Assembly (NCBI RefSeq): GCF_026625865.1
Contig: NZ_CP113067.1
Location: 1,798,001 to 1,862,000 of the forward strand
Direction: 5' to 3'
DNA length: 64,000 bases
DNA from: Microbacterium sp. SL75
GTDB taxonomy: Bacteria > Actinomycetota > Actinomycetes > Actinomycetales > Microbacteriaceae
The notes under the pieces were generated by a model. It saw only the letters and a program-made list of their open reading frames with translations. It was not told the origin of the DNA and did not search any database. Shown one piece after another: positions 9,537 to 19,470 of this stretch; the stretch's first letter is position 1; each line of letters opens with the position of its first letter. A program made the position numbers and the translations under genes.

Positions 9537-10199
9537 ATGGCTGACTCGACTCTCGCGCTCGACGTCGTGAAGGCCGACGGCAACAAGGCCGGCTCTGTCG
9601 AGCTGCCCGCCGCGCTCTTCGACGTCAAGACGAACATCCCGCTTATCCACCAGGTCGTCGTGGCGCAGCGCGCCGCGGCTCGCCAGGGCACGCACTCGAC
9701 CAAGCGTCGTGGCGAGGTCTCGGGTGCCGGCCGCAAGCCCTTCAAGCAGAAGGGCACGGGTAACGCCCGTCAGGGCTCGATCCGCGCGCCGCACATGACC
9801 GGTGGTGGCATCGTCCACGGTCCCAAGCCCCGCGACTACAGCCAGCGCACCCCCAAGAAGATGATCGCTGCCGCCCTTCTGGGCGCGCTCAGCGACCGTG
9901 CTCGCGGACAGCGTCTGCACATCGTCGACAGCTTCGCCATCGAGGGTGCCCCCTCGACCAAGGCCGCTGCCGCCGCGCTGAAGGCCTTCGGTGCCGTCAA
10001 GAACGTGCTCGTGGTCATCGACCGCGATGACGAGCTCACGATCAAGAGCGTGCGCAACCTCGCGTACGTCCACGTGCTGACCGTCGGCCAGCTGAACACC
10101 TACGACGTGATCGTCTCCGACGACATCGTCTTCACCAAGGCCGCCTACGACGCCTTCGTCGCGTCGAAGTCGGGCGCCACCGAGGAGGTCTCGGCATGA
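9537..10199 (+). CDS. rplD: 50S ribosomal protein L4
   Basis: The 220-residue L4 lines the peptide exit tunnel and is the autorepressor of the S10 operon in enterobacteria. The extended loop with [19 protein letters not shown] is present and shows no sign of macrolide-resistance deletions. It overlaps rplW by 4 nt (ATGA), which favours coupled translation. Confidence 0.97.
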   Translation: MADSTLALDVVKADGNKAGSVELPAALFDVKTNIPLIHQVVVAQRAAARQGTHSTKRRGEVSGAGRKPFKQKGTGNARQGSIRAPHMTGGGIVHGPKPRDYSQRTPKKMIAAALLGALSDRARGQRLHIVDSFAIEGAPSTKAAAAALKAFGAVKNVLVVIDRDDELTIKSVRNLAYVHVLTVGQLNTYDVIVSDDIVFTKAAYDAFVASKSGATEEVSA

Positions 10200-10495
10200 C
10201 CACCGTCAACAAGGACCCGCGCGACATCATCCTGAAGCCGGTCGTCTCCGAGAAGAGCTACTCGCTCATCGACGAGGGCAAGTACACCTTCCTGGTGGAC
10301 CCCCGCTCGTCGAAGACCGAGATCAAGCTCGCGATCGAGAAGATCTTCGGCGTCAAGGTCGCTTCGGTCAACACGATCAACCGCGTGGGCAAGGCCCGTC
10401 GCACCCGCTTCGGCATCGGCAAGCGCAAGGACACCAAGCGCGCCATCGTCTCGCTGAAGTCGGGCACCATCGACATCTTCACGTCTGTCGGCTGA
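10196..10495 (+). CDS. rplW: 50S ribosomal protein L23
   Basis: The 99-residue L23 lies at the exit of the peptide tunnel, where trigger factor and the signal recognition particle dock. Motifs [11 protein letters not shown] and [11 protein letters not shown] are typical. It overlaps rplD by ATGA and is separated from rplB by 24 nt carrying AGAGGACAAG as ribosome binding site. Confidence 0.97.
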   Translation: MTTVNKDPRDIILKPVVSEKSYSLIDEGKYTFLVDPRSSKTEIKLAIEKIFGVKVASVNTINRVGKARRTRFGIGKRKDTKRAIVSLKSGTIDIFTSVG

Positions 10496-10519
10496 CGGTC
10501 GGGATAGAGGACAAGAACA

Positions 10520-11359
10520 ATGGCTATTCGCAAGTACAAGCCCACGACCCCCGGTCGCCGCGGCTCGTCGGTGGCCGACTTCGCCGAGATCACCCGATCG
10601 ACGCCTGAGAAGTCGCTGCTGCGCCCGCTGTCGAAGACCGGTGGCCGCAACAACCAGGGCCGCATCACCACGCGTCACATCGGTGGTGGACACAAGCGTC
10701 AGTACCGTCTGATCGACTTCCGTCGTAACGACAAGGACGGCATCGACGCCAAGGTCGCTCACATCGAGTACGACCCCAACCGCACCGCGCGCATCGCGCT
10801 GCTGCACTACGCGGACGGCGAGAAGCGCTACATCCTCGCCCCGGCGAAGCTGTCGCAGGGTGACGTCGTGGAGTCGGGAGCCGGCGCTGACATCAAGCCC
10901 GGTAACAACCTGCCGCTGCGCAACATCCCCACCGGTACCGTGATCCACGCGATCGAGCTGCGTCCCGGAGGAGGTGCGAAGATGGCCCGTTCGGCCGGCG
11001 CATCCGTGCGTCTGGTCGCGAAGGACGGCCCCTACGCGCAGCTTCGTCTGCCCTCGGGTGAGATCCGCAACGTCGACGTGCGCTGCCGCGCGACGATCGG
11101 CGAGGTCGGCAACGCCGAGCAGTCGAACATCAACTGGGGCAAGGCCGGCCGTATGCGCTGGAAGGGTGTCCGCCCGACCGTGCGTGGTGTCGCCATGAAC
11201 CCGGTAGACCACCCGCACGGTGGTGGTGAGGGTAAGACCTCCGGTGGTCGTCACCCTGTTTCGCCGTGGGGTAAGGCCGAAGGCCGCACCCGCCACGCGA
11301 ACAAGGAGAGCGACAAGCTCATCGTCCGCCGTCGCACCGCCGGCAAGAAGCGCAAGTAG
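10520..11359 (+). CDS. rplB: 50S ribosomal protein L2
   Basis: The 279-residue L2 is needed for subunit association and peptidyl transfer. The conserved region around [13 protein letters not shown], which contains the functionally important histidine, is intact. It starts [14 protein letters not shown]. The length equals that of actinobacterial orthologues. rpsS follows after 12 nt. Confidence 0.98.
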   Translation: MAIRKYKPTTPGRRGSSVADFAEITRSTPEKSLLRPLSKTGGRNNQGRITTRHIGGGHKRQYRLIDFRRNDKDGIDAKVAHIEYDPNRTARIALLHYADGEKRYILAPAKLSQGDVVESGAGADIKPGNNLPLRNIPTGTVIHAIELRPGGGAKMARSAGASVRLVAKDGPYAQLRLPSGEIRNVDVRCRATIGEVGNAEQSNINWGKAGRMRWKGVRPTVRGVAMNPVDHPHGGGEGKTSGGRHPVSPWGKAEGRTRHANKESDKLIVRRRTAGKKRK

Positions 11360-11371
11360 GAGTAGAGGAAG

Positions 11372-11653
11372 ATGCCTCGCAGCCTTAAGAAGGGCCCCTT
11401 CGTCGACGAGCACCTGCTTCGCAAGGTCGTCTCGCAGAACGAAGCCGGTTCGAAGAACGTCATCAAGACCTGGTCGCGCCGTTCGATGATCATCCCCGCC
11501 ATGCTGGGACACACCATCGCCGTGCACGACGGACGCAAGCACATCCCCGTGTTCGTGACCGAGACCATGGTCGGCCACAAGCTGGGCGAGTTCTCGCCCA
11601 CCCGCACCTTCCGCGGCCACGTGAAGGACGACAAGAAGGGCCGTCGCCGCTAA
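11372..11653 (+). CDS. rpsS: 30S ribosomal protein S19
   Basis: The 93-residue S19 forms a complex with S13 on the 30S head near the A site. The start [15 protein letters not shown] and the end [14 protein letters not shown] are standard. It lies between rplB and rplV; an AGGAGGAGAG Shine-Dalgarno for rplV follows it. Confidence 0.98.
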   Translation: MPRSLKKGPFVDEHLLRKVVSQNEAGSKNVIKTWSRRSMIIPAMLGHTIAVHDGRKHIPVFVTETMVGHKLGEFSPTRTFRGHVKDDKKGRRR

Positions 11654-11675
11654 GGCGACCGAGGAGGAGAGAGAA

Positions 11676-12074
11676 ATGGTGGAGTCCATCGCACGTGTGC
11701 GACACATCCGCGTGACCCCTCAGAAGGCTCGTCGCGTCGTCGCCCTCATCAAGGGCAAGCAGGCCGAAGAGGCCCTCGCGATCCTGAAGTTCGCGCCGCA
11801 GGGCGCGAGCGAGCCGATCTACAAGCTCGTCGCCTCGGCCATCGCGAACGCTCGCGTCACGGCTGACAAGACGAACGAGTACCTGGATGACGCCGACCTG
11901 TACGTGAAGAACGCGTACGTCGACGAGGGCACGACGCTCAAGCGTTTCCAGCCCCGCGCTCAGGGTCGCGCCTTCCAGATCAAGAAGCGCACGAGCCACA
12001 TCACGGTCGTGCTCGCGACGCCCGAGACCGCTGAGGCGGCCCCGGCTCGCGCCAACAAGAAGGCGAGCAAGTAA
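11676..12074 (+). CDS. rplV: 50S ribosomal protein L22
   Basis: The 132-residue L22 lines the exit tunnel. The core with [11 protein letters not shown] and the tip loop ending in [11 protein letters not shown] are intact. A Lys/Ala-rich tail of about 15 residues extends beyond the E. coli protein. Its TAA stop shares one base with the rpsC start (TAATG), the first of four such one-base overlaps in a row. Confidence 0.97.
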   Translation: MVESIARVRHIRVTPQKARRVVALIKGKQAEEALAILKFAPQGASEPIYKLVASAIANARVTADKTNEYLDDADLYVKNAYVDEGTTLKRFQPRAQGRAFQIKKRTSHITVVLATPETAEAAPARANKKASK

Positions 12075-12832
12075 TGGGACAGAAAGTCAACCCGTACGGC
12101 TTCCGCCTCGGCATCACGACCGACCACGTGTCGCGGTGGTTCTCGGACTCGACGAAGGCTGGTCAGCGTTACGCCGACTACCTCGCCGAGGACATCAAGA
12201 TCCGTCGCCTGCTGACCACCTCGCTTGACCGCGCCGGTGTCAGCAACATCGAGATCGAGCGCACGCGTGACCGTGTCCGCGTCGACATCCACACCGCCCG
12301 CCCGGGCATCGTGATCGGTCGCCGCGGCGCCGAGGCCGAGCGCATCCGTGCCGACCTCGAGAAGCTCACCGGAAAGCAGATCCAGCTGAACATCCTCGAG
12401 GTGAAGAACCCCGAGGCCGATGCTCAGCTCGTCGCTCAGGGTGTCGCCGAGCAGCTCACCGCTCGCGTGGCTTTCCGCCGCGCGATGCGCAAGGGTCTTC
12501 AGGGCGCGCAGCGTGCCGGCGCCAAGGGTGTCCGCATCCAGGTGTCGGGCCGCCTCGGCGGCGCCGAGATGAGCCGCTCGGAGTTCTACCGCGAAGGCCG
12601 TGTGCCCCTGCACACCCTTCGCGCGAACATCGACTACGGCTTCTACGAGGCGAAGACCACCTTCGGCCGCATCGGCGTGAAGGTCTGGATCTACAAGGGC
12701 GACCTCACCAACAAGGAGCTCGCCCGCGAGCAGGCCAACGCGCCCAAGTCGCGCGGTCGTGACGACCGCGGTGGCGACCGTCGTCGTAGCCCTCGCAACG
12801 AGGCCCCCGTGGCAGAAGGAGCGTCGGCGTAA
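12074..12832 (+). CDS. rpsC: 30S ribosomal protein S3
   Basis: The 252-residue S3 surrounds the mRNA entry channel and has helicase activity together with S4 and S5. The KH domain motif [14 protein letters not shown] and the C-terminal domain (ISGRLGG-type region at [12 protein letters not shown]) are present. A basic/acidic tail of about 30 residues follows. TAATG overlaps join it to rplV and to rplP. Confidence 0.98.
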   Translation: MGQKVNPYGFRLGITTDHVSRWFSDSTKAGQRYADYLAEDIKIRRLLTTSLDRAGVSNIEIERTRDRVRVDIHTARPGIVIGRRGAEAERIRADLEKLTGKQIQLNILEVKNPEADAQLVAQGVAEQLTARVAFRRAMRKGLQGAQRAGAKGVRIQVSGRLGGAEMSRSEFYREGRVPLHTLRANIDYGFYEAKTTFGRIGVKVWIYKGDLTNKELAREQANAPKSRGRDDRGGDRRRSPRNEAPVAEGASA

Positions 12833-13251
12833 TGCTCATCCCCCGCAAGGTCAAGTACCGCAAGCAGCACCACCCCGGCCGTTCGGGCCAGGCCACCGGT
12901 GGCACCCAGGTGTCGTTCGGTGAGTTCGGGATCCAGGCGCTGACCCCCGCTTACGTGACCAACCGTCAGATCGAGTCCGCTCGTATCGCCATGACGCGTC
13001 ACATCAAGCGTGGCGGAAAGGTGTGGATCAACATCTACCCCGACCGTCCTCTCACCAAGAAGCCCGCCGAAACCCGCATGGGTTCGGGTAAGGGTTCCCC
13101 CGAGTGGTGGGTCGCCAACGTCAAGCCGGGCCGCGTCCTCTTCGAGGTCGCGGGTGTCGACGAGCAGCTCGCTCGTGAGGCCCTGACCCGAGCAATTCAC
13201 AAGCTGCCCCTGAAGGCACGCATCATCAAGCGCGAGGAGGGCGACGCGTAA
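12832..13251 (+). CDS. rplP: 50S ribosomal protein L16
   Basis: The 139-residue L16 contacts the A-site tRNA elbow. It has the typical start [13 protein letters not shown] and the [13 protein letters not shown] motif. It lies in the tightly packed rplV-rpsC-rplP-rpmC-rpsQ block, each junction being TAATG. Confidence 0.98.
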   Translation: MLIPRKVKYRKQHHPGRSGQATGGTQVSFGEFGIQALTPAYVTNRQIESARIAMTRHIKRGGKVWINIYPDRPLTKKPAETRMGSGKGSPEWWVANVKPGRVLFEVAGVDEQLAREALTRAIHKLPLKARIIKREEGDA

Positions 13252-13562
13252 TGGCGATCGGCACCAAGCAGCTCGCCCCGAGCGAGCTCGATACGTTCGA
13301 AGACCAGCGCCTCGTCGAGGAGCTGCGTAAGGCCAAGGAAGAGCTGTTCAACCTGCGCTTCCAGTCGGCCACCGGCCAGCTCGAGAGCCACGGTCGCATC
13401 CGTGCAGTCAAGCGCGACATCGCGCGTCTGTACACCGTGATCCGTGAGCGCGAGCTCGGCATCCGCGCCACCCCGGCCCCGGTCGAGGCGACGAAGGCGA
13501 AGAAGAGCAAGGCGAAGAAGGCGGAATCCGCTGACGACGCCGCGAAGGAAGAGGCGGAGTAA
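13251..13562 (+). CDS. rpmC: 50S ribosomal protein L29
   Basis: L29 lies near the tunnel exit beside L23. The core of about 70 residues ([16 protein letters not shown]) is followed by a Lys/Ala/Glu-rich tail, giving 103 residues against about 63 in E. coli. Such tails are common in Microbacteriaceae. TAATG junctions on both sides. Confidence 0.96.
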   Translation: MAIGTKQLAPSELDTFEDQRLVEELRKAKEELFNLRFQSATGQLESHGRIRAVKRDIARLYTVIRERELGIRATPAPVEATKAKKSKAKKAESADDAAKEEAE

Positions 13563-13888
13563 TGGCTACCGCGAAGAAGGCCGAGGCGCAGGTCGCCGGT
13601 CACGAGCACGCCGAGAACGACGTCCGCGACGAGAACGCCCGCGGTTACCGCAAGGCGCGTCGTGGCTACGTCGTCAGCGACAAGATGGACAAGACCATCG
13701 TCGTCGAGGTCGAGGACCGCGTGAAGCACCCGCTCTACGGCAAGGTCATCCGCCGCACCTCGAAGGTCAAGGCGCACGACGAGTCCAACTCGGCGGGCAT
13801 CGGCGACCTCGTCGTCATCAACGAGACCCGTCCGCTCAGCGCCACCAAGCGCTGGCGCCTGGTCGAGATCCTCGAGAAGGCCAAGTAA
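13562..13888 (+). CDS. rpsQ: 30S ribosomal protein S17
   Basis: The 108-residue S17 binds 16S rRNA early in assembly. The OB-fold core begins at [16 protein letters not shown]; about 30 hydrophilic residues precede it, more than in E. coli (84 residues). The stop codon lies within a perfect 11-bp hairpin, marking the border between the S10 and spc parts of the cluster. Confidence 0.97.
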   Translation: MATAKKAEAQVAGHEHAENDVRDENARGYRKARRGYVVSDKMDKTIVVEVEDRVKHPLYGKVIRRTSKVKAHDESNSAGIGDLVVINETRPLSATKRWRLVEILEKAK

Positions 13889-13917
13889 GCCTCGCGGCTT
13901 ACTTGGAATCCAAGGAG
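13881..13917 (+). promoter_or_regulatory. Hairpin pair over the rpsQ stop and the rplN ribosome binding site
   Basis: Stem A is perfect: 13881-13891 pairs with 13896-13906 around a TCGC loop and covers the rpsQ stop. Stem B is short: 13902-13906 pairs with 13910-13914 and would cover part of AAGGAG, the rplN ribosome binding site at 13912-13917. The two share bases and cannot form together. No U-tract follows, so attenuation or translational control is more likely than termination. Confidence 0.5.
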
Positions 13918-13923
13918 TAAAAA

Positions 13924-14292
13924 GTGATTCAGAACGAATCCCGGCTGAAGGTCGCCGACAACACCGGCGCCAAGGAGCTGCTCACCATCCGCGTGCTCGG
14001 CGGCTCCAACCGTCGTTACGCCGGCCTGGGCGACGTCATCGTCGCCACGGTCAAGGACGCGATCCCGGGTGGAAACGTCAAGAAGGGCGACGTGGTCAAG
14101 GCCGTCGTCGTCCGTGTCGTGAAGCAGACCCGCCGTCCCGACGGCTCTTACATCAAGTTCGACGAGAACGCCGCCGTGATCCTGAAGAACGACGGGGAGC
14201 CCCGCGGCACCCGCATCTTCGGGCCGGTCGGTCGTGAGCTTCGCGACAAGAAGTTCATGAAGATCGTCTCGCTCGCCCCGGAGGTCATCTGA
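13924..14292 (+). CDS. rplN: 50S ribosomal protein L14
   Basis: The 122-residue L14 forms intersubunit bridges with 16S rRNA. It starts at GTG (13924) with [17 protein letters not shown] and ends [12 protein letters not shown], both standard. It opens the spc part of the cluster behind the hairpin at the end of rpsQ; rplX follows after 2 nt. Confidence 0.98.
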   Translation: MIQNESRLKVADNTGAKELLTIRVLGGSNRRYAGLGDVIVATVKDAIPGGNVKKGDVVKAVVVRVVKQTRRPDGSYIKFDENAAVILKNDGEPRGTRIFGPVGRELRDKKFMKIVSLAPEVI

Positions 14293-14294
14293 TC

Positions 14295-14654
14295 ATGGCG
14301 AAAATCAAAAAGGGCGACCTGGTTCAGGTCATCTCGGGCGCCAAGCCCGAGCGTGGCGGCGACCGCGGCAAGCAGGGTAAGGTCCTCGAGGTCCTCACCG
14401 AGCAGAACCGCGTCATCGTCGAGGGCGTGAACTACGTCACCAAGCACAACCGCGTGGGCCAGTCCCAGCGCGGAACCAAGACCGGTGGCATCGAGACCTT
14501 CGAGGCCCCGATCCACATCTCCAACGTCGCGCTCGTCGACCCCTCGACCAAGAAGCCGACGCGTGTCGGCCACCGTGTCGAGGAGCAGGTGAAGGACGGC
14601 GTCAAGCGCACCGTCCGCGTGCGCTTCGCGAAGAAGTCAGGCAAGGACCTCTGA
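14295..14654 (+). CDS. rplX: 50S ribosomal protein L24
   Basis: The 119-residue L24 is an assembly initiator that binds the 5' end of 23S rRNA. The KOW motif region [27 protein letters not shown] is clear. The length is slightly above the E. coli protein. It is 2 nt from both neighbours. Confidence 0.97.
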   Translation: MAKIKKGDLVQVISGAKPERGGDRGKQGKVLEVLTEQNRVIVEGVNYVTKHNRVGQSQRGTKTGGIETFEAPIHISNVALVDPSTKKPTRVGHRVEEQVKDGVKRTVRVRFAKKSGKDL

Positions 14655-14656
14655 AC

Positions 14657-15247
14657 ATGAGCACCTCGACTGCCGCGGCGGCTGGCAAGATCCAGCCCCG
14701 CCTCAAGCAGAAGTACAACGCCGAGATCAAGAAGGCGCTGCAGGACGAGTTCGGCTACGAGAACGTCATGCAGATCCCCGGTCTGGTCAAGGTGGTCGTG
14801 AACACCGGTGTCGGCGAGGCAGCTCGAGACAGCAAGGTGATCGATGGTGCGGTCGACGACCTCACCAAGATCACCGGTCAGAAGCCCATCGTCACCAAGG
14901 CCCGCAAGTCCATCGCGCAGTTCAAGCTGCGTGAGGGCCAGGCCATCGGTGCGCACGTCACCCTTCGTGGTGACCGTGCGTGGGAGTTCGTCGACCGCCT
15001 CGTCAACCTCGCGCTGCCCCGCATCCGCGACTTCCGCGGGCTGTCGGCCAAGCAGTTCGACGGCAACGGCAACTACACCTTCGGTCTCCAGGAGCAGTCC
15101 GTGTTCCACGAGATCGACCAGGACCGCATCGACCGCGTGCGTGGTTTCGACATCACCATCGTCACCACCGCGAAGTCCGACGACGAGGGCCGCTCGCTGC
15201 TGCGTCAGCTCGGCTTCCCGTTCCAGTCGGCCGACGCGCAGGCCTGA
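14657..15247 (+). CDS. rplE: 50S ribosomal protein L5
   Basis: The 196-residue L5 contacts 5S rRNA and the P-site tRNA. Conserved segments [30 protein letters not shown] and [10 protein letters not shown] are present. In many bacteria rpsN (S14) follows directly; here a hairpin and a 93-nt gap lead to rpsH instead. Confidence 0.98.
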   Translation: MSTSTAAAAGKIQPRLKQKYNAEIKKALQDEFGYENVMQIPGLVKVVVNTGVGEAARDSKVIDGAVDDLTKITGQKPIVTKARKSIAQFKLREGQAIGAHVTLRGDRAWEFVDRLVNLALPRIRDFRGLSAKQFDGNGNYTFGLQEQSVFHEIDQDRIDRVRGFDITIVTTAKSDDEGRSLLRQLGFPFQSADAQA

Positions 15248-15253
15248 CCCCCA

Positions 15254-15280
15254 GGGCCCCCGGGGTTTCCGGGGGCCCTT
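15254..15280 (+). terminator. Terminator-like hairpin between rplE and rpsH
   Basis: A perfect 10-bp GC stem (15254-15263 with 15269-15278) with a 5-nt loop is followed by TTCAT. It lies where rpsN is usually found. Downstream genes presumably need read-through or an extra promoter in the 60 nt before rpsH. Confidence 0.6.
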
Positions 15281-15340
15281 CATCGAAGGTCGACTGTCGC
15301 GTAACGGCAGCCGAAACCTCATGACCGAAAGAAGCAACAC

Positions 15341-15739
15341 ATGACGATGACAGACCCGGTCGCAGACATGCTGACCCGTCTGCGCAACGCGAACTCGGCG
15401 CACCACGACTCCGTGTCGATGCCGAGCTCGAAGCTCAAGACGAACATCGCCGCCATCCTCAAGCAGGAGGGTTACATCGCCGACTGGAACGTCGAAGACG
15501 CTCGTGTCGGCCAGACCCTCAACATGACGCTGAAGTACGGCCCGAACCGCGAGCGGTCGATCGCCGGCATCAAGCGCGTGTCGAAGCCCGGCCTCCGCGT
15601 TTACGCGAAGTCGACCGAGGTCCCCACGGTCCTCGGTGGCCTCGGCGTTGCCATCCTGTCCACCTCCTCCGGTCTCCTCACCGACCGTCAGGCCGAGCAG
15701 AAGGGCGTCGGCGGGGAAGTCCTCGCCTACGTGTGGTGA
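15341..15739 (+). CDS. rpsH: 30S ribosomal protein S8
   Basis: The 132-residue S8 binds the central domain of 16S rRNA and in E. coli represses the spc operon. It begins [17 protein letters not shown] and carries the C-terminal [12 protein letters not shown] motif. It follows the gap where S14 is missing; rplF starts 6 nt later. Confidence 0.98.
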   Translation: MTMTDPVADMLTRLRNANSAHHDSVSMPSSKLKTNIAAILKQEGYIADWNVEDARVGQTLNMTLKYGPNRERSIAGIKRVSKPGLRVYAKSTEVPTVLGGLGVAILSTSSGLLTDRQAEQKGVGGEVLAYVW

Positions 15740-15745
15740 TCTGAC

Positions 15746-16282
15746 ATGTCGCGTATTGGACGTCTTCCCATCGACATCCCCGCCGGCGTCACCGTTTCGG
15801 TGAACGGCCGGGAGGTCTCCGTCAAGGGCCCCAAGGGCGAGCTCGCGCTCACCGTGGCACAGCCTCTCGAGGTGTCGGTCGAGGAGAACCAGGTTCTCGT
15901 CACCCGCCCCGACGACGAGCGCGAGTCGCGGTCGCTCCACGGCCTGACCCGCACGCTCATCAACAACAACATCATCGGTGTCACCCAGGGCTACACCAAG
16001 GGCCTCGAGGTCGTCGGTACGGGTTACCGCGTGGCGCAGAAGGGCAGCTCGGTCGAGTTCGCCCTCGGCTTCTCGCACCCCGTTCTCATCGACCCGCCCG
16101 CAGGGATCACCCTCACGGTCGAAGGCAACAACAAGCTCACCGTGAGCGGCATCGACAAGCAGGCCGTCGGCGAGGCCGCCGCCAACATCCGTAAGATCCG
16201 CAAGCCCGAGCCCTACAAGGGCAAGGGTGTGCGGTATGCGGGCGAGGTCGTGCGCCGCAAGGCCGGAAAGAGTGGTAAGTAG
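15746..16282 (+). CDS. rplF: 50S ribosomal protein L6
   Basis: The 178-residue L6 lies near the factor-binding centre. It begins [15 protein letters not shown] and ends with the conserved [13 protein letters not shown] region and a basic tail. rplR follows after 2 nt. Confidence 0.98.
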   Translation: MSRIGRLPIDIPAGVTVSVNGREVSVKGPKGELALTVAQPLEVSVEENQVLVTRPDDERESRSLHGLTRTLINNNIIGVTQGYTKGLEVVGTGYRVAQKGSSVEFALGFSHPVLIDPPAGITLTVEGNNKLTVSGIDKQAVGEAAANIRKIRKPEPYKGKGVRYAGEVVRRKAGKSGK

Positions 16283-16284
16283 CC

Positions 16285-16644
16285 ATGGCTGTCAAGACAA
16301 AGTCCGTCGCCCGCTCGCGTCGCCACCTGCGTCTTCGCAAGAAGATCGTCGGTACCGAGCTGCGCCCCCGCCTCGTGGTGACGCGTTCCGCCCGCCACGT
16401 CTTCGTCCAGGTCGTGGACGACAGCAAGGGCCACACCGTGGCCTCCGCCTCCACCCTCGAGACCGACCTGCGCGGCTTCGACGGTGACAAGACCGCCAAG
16501 GCCCGCAAGGTCGGCGAGCTCGTCGCCGAGCGTGCCAAGGCCGCTGGCGTGTCCGACGTCGTGTTCGACCGCGGCGGTAACCGTTACGCCGGTCGTGTCG
16601 CCGCGATCGCCGACGGAGCTCGCGAAGGAGGGCTGAACCTGTGA
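16285..16644 (+). CDS. rplR: 50S ribosomal protein L18
   Basis: The 119-residue L18 binds 5S rRNA with L5. A basic N-terminus ([14 protein letters not shown]) precedes the core, which ends [24 protein letters not shown]. The last four bases overlap the GTG start of rpsE. Confidence 0.98.
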   Translation: MAVKTKSVARSRRHLRLRKKIVGTELRPRLVVTRSARHVFVQVVDDSKGHTVASASTLETDLRGFDGDKTAKARKVGELVAERAKAAGVSDVVFDRGGNRYAGRVAAIADGAREGGLNL

Positions 16645-17321
16645 GTGACAACAAGGAGACCGAAGTGACCGAGCAGACTGCACCGGCTGAGGGTGCGGCT
16701 GCGGCTCAGGCCCCCGCCGAGCGTGAGCGCGAGCCGCGTCGCGGTGGTCGCGAGCGCAACACCAACCAGCGCGACCGTGGTTCGCGCGACCGCAACGAGA
16801 GCCAGTTCCTCGAGCGCGTCGTGACGATCAACCGCGTGTCGAAGGTGGTCAAGGGTGGCCGTCGCTTCAGCTTCACGGCGCTCGTCGTCGTGGGCGATGG
16901 CAACGGCGTCGTGGGTGTCGGCTACGGCAAGGCCCGCGAAGTCCCCCTCGCCATCTCGAAGGGTGTCGAAGAGGCCAAGCGCAACTTCTTCCGCGTCCCC
17001 CGCTCGGGCTCGACCATCCCTCACCCCGTCCAGGGCGAGGCCGCTGCCGGTGTGGTGCTCCTGCGCCCCGCCGCCGCCGGTACCGGTGTTATCGCCGGTG
17101 GTCCCGTCCGCGCCGTCCTCGAGTGCGCCGGCATCCACGATGTCCTCTCGAAGTCGCTCGGCTCGTCGAACACGATCAACATCGTGCACGCGACCGTCGA
17201 GGCGCTGAAGTCGCTCGAAGAGCCCCGCGCCGTGGCTGCTCGCCGTGGCCTGGAGTTCGACCAGGTAGCTCCGGCCCGCCTCGTGCGCGCCGAGGCCGCT
17301 GCTCAGAAGGTAGGTGCCTGA
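16641..17321 (+). CDS. rpsE: 30S ribosomal protein S5
   Basis: S5 works in decoding accuracy and mRNA unwinding. At 226 residues it is longer than the E. coli protein (167) because of about 50 charged N-terminal residues before the dsRNA-binding domain ([19 protein letters not shown]). GTG start within the rplR stop (GTGA). It overlaps rpmD by TGATG. Confidence 0.97.
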   Translation: MSDNKETEVTEQTAPAEGAAAAQAPAEREREPRRGGRERNTNQRDRGSRDRNESQFLERVVTINRVSKVVKGGRRFSFTALVVVGDGNGVVGVGYGKAREVPLAISKGVEEAKRNFFRVPRSGSTIPHPVQGEAAAGVVLLRPAAAGTGVIAGGPVRAVLECAGIHDVLSKSLGSSNTINIVHATVEALKSLEEPRAVAARRGLEFDQVAPARLVRAEAAAQKVGA

Positions 17322-17506
17322 TGGCCGAGCGTCTGAAGGTCACGCAGATCAAGTCCAAGGTGAGCGAGAAGCAGAACCAGCGCGACACGCTGCGTTCGCT
17401 CGGTCTCAAGCGGATCGGCGACTCAGTCGTCCGTCCCGACGACGCGCAGACGCGCGGTTACGTCAAGACCGTCGCCCACCTCGTCAAGGTTGAGGAGATC
17501 GACTAA
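17321..17506 (+). CDS. rpmD: 50S ribosomal protein L30
   Basis: This 61-residue L30 starts at the ATG that shares a base with the rpsE stop; longer in-frame extensions lie inside rpsE. Motifs [11 protein letters not shown] and [16 protein letters not shown] are standard. The TAA stop shares one base with rplO. Confidence 0.97.
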   Translation: MAERLKVTQIKSKVSEKQNQRDTLRSLGLKRIGDSVVRPDDAQTRGYVKTVAHLVKVEEID

Positions 17507-18039
17507 TGGCTGCCAAGAAGGACGAGACCGCTACGGTCGACGCCCCGAAGAAGGCATCGGCCCGTAAGACGGCCGAGAAGAACGAAGCGCCCGCGGCGCG
17601 CCCCGGCGTGCTCAAGGTCCACCACCTGCGTCCCGTCCCGGGAGCTCGTACCGCAAAGACCCGTGTCGGTCGCGGTGAGGGCTCCAAGGGTAAGACGGCC
17701 GGTCGCGGTACCAAGGGAACGAAGGCTCGTTACCAGGTCCGTGTGGGCTTCGAGGGTGGGCAGATGCCTCTGCACATGCGCACCCCGAAGCTCCGTGGCT
17801 TCAAGAACCCGTTCCGCGTCGAGTACCAGGTCGTGAACCTGGACAAGCTCGGCGAGCTCTACCCGCAGGGTGGCGACGTGACCGTCGCCGACCTGGTGGC
17901 CAAGGGCGCTGTCCGCAAGAACGAGAAGGTCAAGGTGCTCGGCACCGGCGACATCTCGGTCGCGCTGACCGTCTCGGTCGACAAGGTCTCCGGCTCCGCT
18001 GAGCAGAAGATCGTCGCCGCTGGCGGCTCCGTCAACTGA
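17506..18039 (+). CDS. rplO: 50S ribosomal protein L15
   Basis: The 177-residue L15 stabilises 23S rRNA late in assembly. The usual start [20 protein letters not shown] follows about 35 extra Lys/Ala-rich residues. The central Gly/Arg-rich region and [10 protein letters not shown] are conserved. It is the last ribosomal gene before secY, and a hairpin terminator follows. Confidence 0.97.
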   Translation: MAAKKDETATVDAPKKASARKTAEKNEAPAARPGVLKVHHLRPVPGARTAKTRVGRGEGSKGKTAGRGTKGTKARYQVRVGFEGGQMPLHMRTPKLRGFKNPFRVEYQVVNLDKLGELYPQGGDVTVADLVAKGAVRKNEKVKVLGTGDISVALTVSVDKVSGSAEQKIVAAGGSVN

Positions 18040-18053
18040 CGCCCGACCCTTGA

Positions 18054-18086
18054 GGGGCCGGCGGCCTTATGGCCGTCGGCCCCTTC
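18054..18086 (+). terminator. Hairpin between rplO and secY
   Basis: A 13-bp stem with one G-U pair (18054-18066 with 18071-18083) has a TTAT loop and a short TTCT tail. It probably reduces read-through from the ribosomal genes into secY. Confidence 0.6.
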
Positions 18087-18147
18087 TGGGTTAGTCTGAT
18101 TTGGTGTGCGCCCTGTCGCGTGCCGAGATCGTTCTGGAGGAATCCCC

Positions 18148-19470
18148 TTGTTCAGCGCCATAGCGCGGGTTTTCCGCACGCCCGACCTGAGGCGGAAGAT
18201 CGCCTTCACGCTGGGCATCATCGCCATTTACCGGCTGGGTGCCCACGTGCCGACACCGTTCGTCGACTTCCCGAACGTTCAGCAGTGTCTGAACCAGTCG
18301 GGTGGTACCGAGGGCCTGCTGTCCCTGGTCAACCTTTTCTCCGGTGGCGCGCTTCTGCAGCTGTCGATCTTCGCCCTGGGCGTCATGCCGTACATCACGG
18401 CGACCATCATCGTGCAGCTGCTGCGCGTGGTGATCCCGCACTTCGAGACCCTGTACAAAGAGGGCCAGGCGGGTCAGGCCAAGCTCACGCAGTACACCCG
18501 TTACCTCACGATCGCGCTTGCGCTCCTGCAGTCGACGACGCTTGTCACGGTTGCCCGTTCGGGTCAGCTCTTCGGCTCGGCCGGAGTGCCCGAGTGCCAG
18601 CAGCTCCTGACGAACGACATCTGGTGGGCCCAGCTGCTCATGATCATCACGATGACCGCCGGTACGGGCCTGGTCATGTGGTTCGCCGAGCTCGTCACCG
18701 AGCGCGGCGTCGGCAACGGCATGTCGATCCTGATCTTCACCTCGATCGCCGCCACCTTCCCCGGCGCCATGATCTCGATCCTCAACGCCCGCGGTGTCGA
18801 GGTCTTCCTCCTCGTGCTCGCCGTCAGCATCGTGATCGTCGCCCTCGTGGTGTTCGTCGAGCAGTCTCAGCGACGGATCCCGGTGCAGTACGCCAAACGG
18901 ATGGTCGGTCGCCGCACGTACGGCGGCACCAACACCTACATTCCGATCAAGGTCAACATGGCCGGCGTCGTCCCCGTGATCTTCGCCTCGTCGCTTCTGT
19001 ACATCCCGGCGCTCATCGCGCAGTTCAATCAGCCTCAGGCCGGCCAGGAGCCGGCCGCCTGGGTCACGTGGATCTCGCAGTACCTCACGCGCGGAGACCA
19101 CCCGCTCTATATGCTCGTCTACTTCCTGCTGATCATCGGGTTCGCCTACTTCTACGTCGCGATCACGTTCAACCCGGTCGACGTGGCGGACAACATGAAG
19201 AAGTACGGCGGATTCATCCCCGGTATCCGCGCCGGCCGCCCGACTGCCGAGTACCTCGACTACGTGCTCACGCGCATCACGCTTCCGGGCTCGATCTACC
19301 TGGGTCTGATCGCGCTGCTTCCTCTCGTGGCCCTGGCCACCGTGGGCGCGAACCAGAACTTCCCGTTCGGCGGAGCGTCGATCCTCATCATCGTGGGTGT
19401 CGGTCTCGAGACGGTGAAGCAAATCGACGCGCAGCTTCAGCAGCGTCACTACGAAGGGCTGCTGCGATGA
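18148..19470 (+). CDS. secY: Protein translocase subunit SecY
   Basis: SecY forms the protein-conducting channel in the plasma membrane. The 440 residues contain ten membrane segments, the N-terminal FRTPDLRRKIAFTLGII motif and the plug/pore segments. I place the start at TTG 18148: it sits 7 nt after GGAGG and gives the family start FSAIARVFRTPDL; the in-frame GTG 42 nt upstream lacks a binding site. An AT-rich TAGTCT at 18092-18097 could be a -10 box. secY overlaps adk by ATGA, so secY, adk, map and the next gene form one operon. Confidence 0.95.
   Translation: MFSAIARVFRTPDLRRKIAFTLGIIAIYRLGAHVPTPFVDFPNVQQCLNQSGGTEGLLSLVNLFSGGALLQLSIFALGVMPYITATIIVQLLRVVIPHFETLYKEGQAGQAKLTQYTRYLTIALALLQSTTLVTVARSGQLFGSAGVPECQQLLTNDIWWAQLLMIITMTAGTGLVMWFAELVTERGVGNGMSILIFTSIAATFPGAMISILNARGVEVFLLVLAVSIVIVALVVFVEQSQRRIPVQYAKRMVGRRTYGGTNTYIPIKVNMAGVVPVIFASSLLYIPALIAQFNQPQAGQEPAAWVTWISQYLTRGDHPLYMLVYFLLIIGFAYFYVAITFNPVDVADNMKKYGGFIPGIRAGRPTAEYLDYVLTRITLPGSIYLGLIALLPLVALATVGANQNFPFGGASILIIVGVGLETVKQIDAQLQQRHYEGLLR

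Noticed and set aside
18092..18097. TAGTCT as a definite secY promoter
   Set aside because: No -35 element at proper spacing; mentioned only as a possibility in the secY entry.
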